DNA of 33,641 nucleotides from a virus. Location: IMG/VR virus record IMGVR_UViG_3300044833_000124, positions 1-33,641 of that record. One strand, 5' to 3'. A model generated the notes under the pieces. It was given only the letters and a program-made list of their open reading frames with translations. It made no database searches and was not told the DNA's origin. A program made the position numbers and the translations under genes. Positions 28,467 through 33,641 of this stretch are shown piece by piece; position 1 is the first letter of the stretch, and every line of letters begins with the position of its first letter.

Positions 28467-30566
28467 ATGACTGTTAATACATCTCTACTCATAGCAGCAC
28501 CTATACTACAAGATTATTTTGTCGATAAATTAACAGGATTTCCGCTAGCCGGTGGTATTGTTAGCTTATACGAAGACACAGATCATACGACATATAAAAA
28601 TTGGTATTACCAAACTGGTTCTGCAGGTGGTCCATATAATTTTCAGACTTTAGAAAATCCTTTAACATTAAGTTCTGTTGGTACAATAACAGATCCTTTT
28701 GGTAATGATGTTATACCTTACTTTTATCCGTATGATGAAGATCCAAGTTCTCCTCTTAATACCATACAAAAATATTATATTGTCGTAACGGATTCAAATG
28801 GTACTGTACAATTTACCAGAGATAATTTTCCTTATAATATTAATAGCGGTTCTCCAACACCTTCTAGTAACGGTGAGCAACATAATTTAATTGTCAACAA
28901 TGAGTTCTGGAGAAATATAGGACAATTAAGTATTAATTCCAGTACACCAGATCAGTATGTACAACCTGCTTATCAAACTATTAATAACATTGATTATAAA
29001 CTTTATACATATGCATTAGCGCCATCACAACATGATAATTTTATAGTTCCTGACATTTGTTTGATTAAAAATAGCAGTTCATCAACGGATGTTGTTACAT
29101 TCGCAAATTTTGTATTAGGCAGATCATCATCACCGACATTAACGCCATATATCGATCAAATTTTGCCTAATAGTATAACGCCTGAGTTTTATATGAATTT
29201 TAATTGTAGTGCTTCTGGAACTGAATCTTTTAAATACATACAGATTCCTATTCAGTCTAATATCACAGCATTAAGTGGCGCCGGTCCATATTCAGTTAGC
29301 ATTTGTGCAATGGCATTGACTGGTATGCCACAAATAACAATTAGTATATTTCAATTTCGTGGCACAGGTGTAAATTCACTATTACCTCTTCAATTAGGAA
29401 CAATTTCATTAACTAATGATTGGCAGAAATATGAATTCTCTGGAACTAACTTGCCATCCTCACAAAATTTATCTCCAGGTACATCATTAGGTTTAGGTCA
29501 AGATGATGGATTTTATCTTATTATAAGTTTACCAAGCGGTAATGCAAGCCCTGGTAGTCAATGCAATATTAATATTGCATTACCATCATTTTATTTATCA
29601 GATAAAGTTCCGACAAATGATTGGAAAACTTACGATCAAATCAATACTGTTATAAGCTCACCAAAAACTGGCGAAGTAACTATTTCTGCTAATAAGTATT
29701 ATCAATTTGGTTGGGTGCCAATGAATGATGGCGTAATAGGCGCACCTGCATCATCAGTCATACCTATATCCACTCGTGCAATTGAGGATACATGGCCATT
29801 ATATAATCGATTATGGCAGGACAATGTTATACTTGATACTGGTGGTAACTTTAATCCTATTTGCCAAATGTTTGCTGCGAACGGCACTTTAACGCCAACA
29901 AATTATGGTTCTTCTGCTTACGATGATTTTGTTGCTGGTAAGGGTTTACAGCTTACACAAACTTTCGGTAGGGTTATAGCAGGAACTGTACCACCGTGGT
30001 ATTTACTTTCTACACAAGTACAAAGTGTTACTGCATCAGGCGCATCATCTACACCATTAATATTTACGATTAGTCCTCTAACATTCTATCTTTATAATGG
30101 ACAGCCAGTTTATTTTACCGCTACGGGCGGTACGCTACCTGGAAATATATTGCCTAATGTCATGTATTATGTAACAAACATTAATGCTGCAGGTAATATA
30201 TTTAATGTGGCTATCTCATATGATTTGGCTGTACCGCAAGCACCTAATGTAAGTCCCACTCCTGTTATGTCAACGGGTTCTCCTGGTTCCAACGTCAAGG
30301 TCTCGCCAAATTATTCAAACATATATGACGGTGAAAATGCACACTGGCAACAAACTAACGAAGTTGGTTCTCATACTCATACTGCGAGTACTACGCTAGG
30401 ACTATCTGGATCTACTGGGGGATCACCGACTACTATTGTTGGTACAAGTGGTGCCCCAATTACTACTATTACTCCAGTTACTACTGTTAATGCTTCATCC
30501 CTACCAACACAAGCTATAAATATCAGACAATTAGAGGCTTACTACAATATTTTTATGAAACTTTAA
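28467..30566 (+). CDS. Tail fibre protein, 699 aa
   Basis: The N-terminus ILQDYFVDKLTGFPLAGGIVSLYEDTDHTTYKNWYYQTG followed by TLSSVGTITDPFGNDVIPYF and YYIVVTDSNG is a small beta domain seen at the start of some phage fibres (virion attachment part). The middle is beta-rich with many Ser/Thr/Asn. The C-terminus has GSHTHTASTTLGLSGSTGG, like the GSHxHx region of tail-collar and short-fibre proteins, and ends INIRQLEAYYNIFMKL. It begins the host-recognition gene set. GAGGTC precedes ATG. Confidence 0.8.
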   Translation: MTVNTSLLIAAPILQDYFVDKLTGFPLAGGIVSLYEDTDHTTYKNWYYQTGSAGGPYNFQTLENPLTLSSVGTITDPFGNDVIPYFYPYDEDPSSPLNTIQKYYIVVTDSNGTVQFTRDNFPYNINSGSPTPSSNGEQHNLIVNNEFWRNIGQLSINSSTPDQYVQPAYQTINNIDYKLYTYALAPSQHDNFIVPDICLIKNSSSSTDVVTFANFVLGRSSSPTLTPYIDQILPNSITPEFYMNFNCSASGTESFKYIQIPIQSNITALSGAGPYSVSICAMALTGMPQITISIFQFRGTGVNSLLPLQLGTISLTNDWQKYEFSGTNLPSSQNLSPGTSLGLGQDDGFYLIISLPSGNASPGSQCNINIALPSFYLSDKVPTNDWKTYDQINTVISSPKTGEVTISANKYYQFGWVPMNDGVIGAPASSVIPISTRAIEDTWPLYNRLWQDNVILDTGGNFNPICQMFAANGTLTPTNYGSSAYDDFVAGKGLQLTQTFGRVIAGTVPPWYLLSTQVQSVTASGASSTPLIFTISPLTFYLYNGQPVYFTATGGTLPGNILPNVMYYVTNINAAGNIFNVAISYDLAVPQAPNVSPTPVMSTGSPGSNVKVSPNYSNIYDGENAHWQQTNEVGSHTHTASTTLGLSGSTGGSPTTIVGTSGAPITTITPVTTVNASSLPTQAINIRQLEAYYNIFMKL

Positions 30567-30607
30567 ATTTACTATATAATAAACACGTAAACTAAAAGGA
30601 TTTAGTT

Positions 30608-30955
30608 ATGACAACAGTACTAAATTTCGGCAGAGATAATGCAGGATATAATGCTTTTGCCCCAGCACCATCTACCAATTTATTCGGTACTTTACTTACA
30701 ATAAATACCGCAGCTGCATTTACAATACCTGACGATTATGAGAATTGGATCGTAGTATTTTCATATTCCCCCGGCGCCGCAGTCTGGGTTGATTTCACAG
30801 GCGCTACTGCTGTCATACCGAGCGTATCATCATTTGTCAATGTGACTACTGAATTATTACCGGCGTCGAGAAAATTAACAGCAGGTAGTGAAGTAAGTGT
30901 TATCAGTTCAATAGTAGGTGCTTATGTTGGAGTAATGATGTATGCAATCTCGTAA
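30608..30955 (+). CDS. Small beta-rich tail-associated protein, 115 aa
   Basis: A compact beta protein (FGRDNAGYNAFAPAPSTNLF, AFTIPDDYENWIVVFSYSPG, ASRKLTAGSEVSVISSIVGAYVGVMMY). It lies between fibre genes and overlaps the next gene by 14 bases. The AAAAGGATTTAGTT site is the same type as those before the next fibres. It could be a fibre tip, chaperone or connector. I do not recognise a family. Confidence 0.7.
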   Translation: MTTVLNFGRDNAGYNAFAPAPSTNLFGTLLTINTAAAFTIPDDYENWIVVFSYSPGAAVWVDFTGATAVIPSVSSFVNVTTELLPASRKLTAGSEVSVISSIVGAYVGVMMYAIS

Positions 30956-31130
30956 CAGTAATGAAAATTTACAATTCGGTATCAATTTTAATTTTGCTAC
31001 TGATAATTTATTTTCAGACGATGATACATCTTATTTTACGCCACCACCGCCCATAACGGGATTTTTTTTATTGCTAGATGGAACTAATTTTTTGTTACTG
31101 AATGGAGCTGATTTTTTATTACTTGGTTAG
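30942..31130 (+). CDS. Small protein with C-terminal LLLxG repeats, 62 aa
   Basis: The last third reads FFLLLDGTNFLLLNGADFLLLG: three F-x-LLL-x-G units of eight residues. Repeats of this sort (LLLE-G-D) end small unnamed proteins in many phages. The first part is Asn/Asp-rich with a PPPP hinge. The hydrophobic repeats could form a short beta-solenoid or attach to a fibre rather than a membrane. It overlaps the previous gene and has no clear own ribosome site, so translation is probably coupled. Confidence 0.65.
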   Translation: MQSRNSNENLQFGINFNFATDNLFSDDDTSYFTPPPPITGFFLLLDGTNFLLLNGADFLLLG

Positions 31131-31185
31131 TACGAATGGTTAAGAAGTAAAAAATAACAATAGCATAATATCAAAAGGATTTGAT

Positions 31186-31971
31186 ATGTCTGAGAATATA
31201 CATCAAATATTTATAGCTAATCCTGCGGTTAGTTTGCAAGATACAGATCTAATGTACTTGGGAAGATCACCGTACGGCGTCGGAAACGACATGGCGGTGC
31301 AATTTTCTGTTATTAAATCTTTATTTTTACAGACAGCAAATAATCTTAGTGATCTACCTAATAAGCCTACGGCACGCACAAACTTAGGTTTAGGAACTGC
31401 TGCTACAAAAACTGCTAGCTCAAATATTCCATCGATTTTAGCTAGTGTTTCAGGTCCAACATCTGCAGGTAATATTGCAACGTTCATAGATACTACCGGA
31501 ACACTTTTAGATGTCGGAATACCTTTCACTAATCTTGCAGCTCTTTCTGGAAGTACATTCACAGGTGCAGTGACACTTGCATCAGACCCTGTGTTGCCGT
31601 TGCAAGCAGCAACCAAACAATATGTTGACACACAGGTTTCCGCAGTTTTTAAATGGACTGACATAACAACATCCACACAAACACTCGCACCAAATAACGG
31701 CTATACAGCACATAATGGAGGCACTGTTGCATTCTCATTGCCGGTCACTTGTCCTTATGGAGCAATTATTAAAATTGTTGGTCATGACGCAAATTGGACT
31801 GTGTCGCAAAATGCCGGGCAACGAATACGCGTTGGTGATATAGCAACAACGTCAGGTGTTGGTGGTGCTTTATTATCAACAGAGAATGCCGACTACATAG
31901 AATTATTATGTACCACAGCTAACACGACATTTCAGGCTTTGGGAATGCAAGGAAATTTACAAACAGCCTAA
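31186..31971 (+). CDS. Tail fibre protein with shared C-terminal domain, 261 aa
   Basis: The first 60 residues form a baseplate-like attachment part (IHQIFIANPAVSLQDTDLMYLGRSP), then NLSDLPNKPTARTNLGLG, a tail-fibre repeat motif, and GAVTLASDPVLPLQAATKQYVD, again a known fibre motif. The C-terminal ~110 residues (WTDITTSTQTLAPNNGYTAH to ELLCTTANTTFQALGMQGNL) form a beta domain that recurs in the next gene. The AAAAGGATTTGAT site precedes ATG. Probable receptor-binding fibre. Confidence 0.8.
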   Translation: MSENIHQIFIANPAVSLQDTDLMYLGRSPYGVGNDMAVQFSVIKSLFLQTANNLSDLPNKPTARTNLGLGTAATKTASSNIPSILASVSGPTSAGNIATFIDTTGTLLDVGIPFTNLAALSGSTFTGAVTLASDPVLPLQAATKQYVDTQVSAVFKWTDITTSTQTLAPNNGYTAHNGGTVAFSLPVTCPYGAIIKIVGHDANWTVSQNAGQRIRVGDIATTSGVGGALLSTENADYIELLCTTANTTFQALGMQGNLQTA

Positions 31972-32005
31972 TTTTTACTAACAAAGTTTATAAGGATATA
32001 AACTC

Positions 32006-32593
32006 ATGCCATTCAATAACGCGATAAATGCACCATTGCCGATAAGCGGCGCTAATGGTGGTACAGGTGTTTCAAGTCCAACAGCACACGGTATTTTAAT
32101 TGCGGAAGGTGCGACCGCTATGAATACCCTCGTCTTAACAAACGGACAAGTTGTAATCGGCATTACTGGAAGTGATCCTGTAGGTGCAACGCTAACCGGC
32201 GGCACAGGTATTAGTGTTAATTCAGCAGCAGGTGCAATCACAATTAATGCGATCGGCTCTGGTGCATTCGGTTGGGTTGTTGTCAGCACTACATCACAAG
32301 CAATGACTAGTAATAACGGTTATATAGCTAGTAATTCATCACTAGTAACATTAACTCTTCCAGTAACCGCAGCAGTTGGAGACGAAATATCAATTGCAGG
32401 TAGTGGTGCGGGTGGTTGGCTTATCGCGCAAAATGCAGGCCAAACAATTCACTTCGGCACGAGTAATACAACTACAGGTGCCACAGGAAGTCTTGCTTCT
32501 ACAAACCGATATGATCAAGTTGATTTATTATGCATAGTTGCTAACACAGATTTTGTTGTGAGAGGCGTAGATGGAAATTTAACAGTAGTTTAG
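32006..32593 (+). CDS. Tail fibre protein sharing the same C-terminal domain, 195 aa
   Basis: A short fibre-like protein. It begins PFNNAINAPLPISGANGGTGVSSPT, where the N-G-G-T-G-x-S-S-P motif is common in phage fibres, then GTGISVNSAAGAITINAIGSG. The C-terminal ~105 residues match those of the preceding gene: N-N-G-Y-x-A, L-P-V-T, G-W-L-I-A-Q-N-A-G-Q-x-I-x-x-G, L-L-C-x-x-A-N-T-x-F and G-N-L. So two different stems carry the same head domain. AAGGAT lies before ATG. Confidence 0.8.
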   Translation: MPFNNAINAPLPISGANGGTGVSSPTAHGILIAEGATAMNTLVLTNGQVVIGITGSDPVGATLTGGTGISVNSAAGAITINAIGSGAFGWVVVSTTSQAMTSNNGYIASNSSLVTLTLPVTAAVGDEISIAGSGAGGWLIAQNAGQTIHFGTSNTTTGATGSLASTNRYDQVDLLCIVANTDFVVRGVDGNLTVV

Positions 32594-32624
32594 TTTTAGT
32601 TTTTAGTTTTAATTTTAGTTTTAG
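32588..32624 (+). repeat. TTTTAG simple repeat between fibre genes
   Basis: Around and after the stop codon of the preceding gene, TTTTAG or close forms occur about six times in a row. It gives stop codons in the + strand frames and is a possible slippage tract. No hairpin is visible. The rest of the 85-base gap shows only the AAAAAGGATTTTGT ribosome site of the next gene. Confidence 0.6.
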
Positions 32625-32678
32625 CCTCACCAGAAGTTGTGATTAATAAGAGAAAGACAAATACAAAAAGGATTTTGT

Positions 32679-33641
32679 ATGACAACTAATAATGCGATAA
32701 ACACTATTAATCTAGCTAGTTTTCCAGCAAATTCACTGGTGGGGAACATAACAGGTTCATTAGCCCCTGTGGCTGCGGTTCCTACAAGTAGCTTTTCTCC
32801 AGTAGCAGGATTTCAAGACATTTATGTGTCGCAAGATGGCAATGACACAACCGGTACAGGAACAGTACTAAATCCGTACGCAACTGTATCAAAAGCTATG
32901 AGCGTCATCACAACTGCTACGGCTGCAAAACCATATGCAATACAAGTTACGGGAAAGATCACTGAAGCTTCAACAGTTGTGCTTAAACCAAATGTTAGTA
33001 TTTTTGGTTATAATGCTCTTATCTCTATTACTGGTACACTTAATATTGATTCATCATTTCTCACAGTAACAAGTACGCAATATTATGAAAATATATTATC
33101 TACAGTAACCACTAACCCTACTTTCGATTTCAGCTCAGCAGGCGCCGCTAGCCATAGTACCGCGTTTAATTTTATTAACTTCGGATTTACCACTACAACT
33201 ACATTTACGATTACCGGAAGTGTGCAAGAAACAGCAGTATTTGATAATTGCTTCAATAATGGTGCTGGTCTTAATTTAGTACTTACTAATTTGATTAATG
33301 GTTATATATACGATATTGCTTTTAATAGTTTACTTATCCAAAACACAACGACTAGTTTTCTTAGATTCCAGATAGCAAGCGTCATGAATTTTGGAACTAT
33401 TACTATACGATCTACTTCTTCAGGTGCGATGTTTGTTTTAGCGAGGGCAGTTAATAATAGTACCGGCATTACTATTGATGGAGCTGCTGCTTCGCTAGAC
33501 ATAGATACAGTCGAAGCAGTTCCTAGTCTACTTAATTCCGGTACATGGAATCCGGTCACGAGATTCGAAAGCATAAAATCTACTTCAAATGGCGGCATCT
33601 TCTGGGGGAATGCCACACGCATGCAGCTATTAAGCGGGACT
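32679..33641 (+). CDS. Tailspike-like beta-helix protein (partial, cut by the window end)
   Basis: The frame is open from ATG 32679 to the edge, 321 codons. It begins TTNNAINTINLASFPANSLV, then GFQDIYVSQDGNDTTGTGTVLNPYATVSKAM (about residues 44-74), which is the typical entry of a right-handed parallel beta-helix (D-I-Y-V-S-x-x-G-N-D-x-x-x-G-T-x-x-x-P-Y-x-T). After this come repeating strands rich in Thr, Asn, Phe and Ile. Such spikes often bind or cut surface sugars; the catalytic part, if any, is outside the window. Confidence 0.8.
   Translation, partial: MTTNNAINTINLASFPANSLVGNITGSLAPVAAVPTSSFSPVAGFQDIYVSQDGNDTTGTGTVLNPYATVSKAMSVITTATAAKPYAIQVTGKITEASTVVLKPNVSIFGYNALISITGTLNIDSSFLTVTSTQYYENILSTVTTNPTFDFSSAGAASHSTAFNFINFGFTTTTTFTITGSVQETAVFDNCFNNGAGLNLVLTNLINGYIYDIAFNSLLIQNTTTSFLRFQIASVMNFGTITIRSTSSGAMFVLARAVNNSTGITIDGAAASLDIDTVEAVPSLLNSGTWNPVTRFESIKSTSNGGIFWGNATRMQLLSGT

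Noticed and set aside
31203-31676. 157-residue open frame on the minus strand inside a fibre gene
   Set aside because: It is antisense to a clear fibre gene, has no ribosome site and no recognisable domain.
1-33641. Integrase, transposase or insertion sequence
   Set aside because: No tyrosine or serine recombinase or DDE motif was found in any plausible frame; the AlpA-type gene alone does not show integration.

Overview
The window is most of a tailed phage (podovirus) genome with a P22-type head and tail plan. Codon and base use are AT-rich. No host gene is visible, so the host can only be guessed: a low-GC Gammaproteobacterium is plausible, because ribosome binding sites are AAGGA-like, the sigma70-type promoters are clear, and the perfect DnaA box and the near-consensus parS-like site are of the common bacterial type. 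No integrase, attachment site or protelomerase is seen. The genome continues past the right edge, which cuts a tail gene.

Left part (1-5700): two tandem XRE regulators, a small ribbon-helix-helix (RHH) protein whose upstream region carries nine TTTGTA repeats at helical spacing, a RecA-fold replicative helicase (RepA type), then an origin-like region. That region has 14 exact TGAATAAT/ATTATTCA repeats, an AT-only stretch, a perfect DnaA box and a parS-like site. A VRR-NUC nuclease, a small membrane protein, a zinc-ribbon mini-protein, a T4-type lysozyme and a holin-like protein follow. Together this looks like a plasmid-style replication and maintenance module next to lysis genes.

Middle (5681-9569): a leftward operon of five small genes, with an AlpA-type regulator and a CopG-like protein, runs from a strong promoter. 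The rightward run goes through a Cys/Lys-rich 23-residue peptide and a DnaJ-type zinc protein to the terminase small and large subunits.

Accessory block between terminase and portal (9570-15495): this is the most unusual part. A 184-residue protein with Cas7/RAMP-like features is flanked on both sides by arrays with a strict 5-base period, each unit being K-G-Y followed by two variable bases. Small phage proteins, two secreted proteins, and two leftward collagen-like proteins follow, then a cloverleaf-like RNA structure just before the portal gene.

Structural region (15496-33641): portal, five tiny mostly basic proteins, scaffold and coat. Scaffold and coat are expressed from a consensus promoter through a leader holding two copies of a 44-46-base structured motif. 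Then come a probable decoration protein, gp4-like and gp10-like tail factors, and three proteins matching P22 ejection proteins gp7, gp20 and gp16 in order and length. The window ends with a set of tail fibre or spike genes, two of which share a C-terminal domain.
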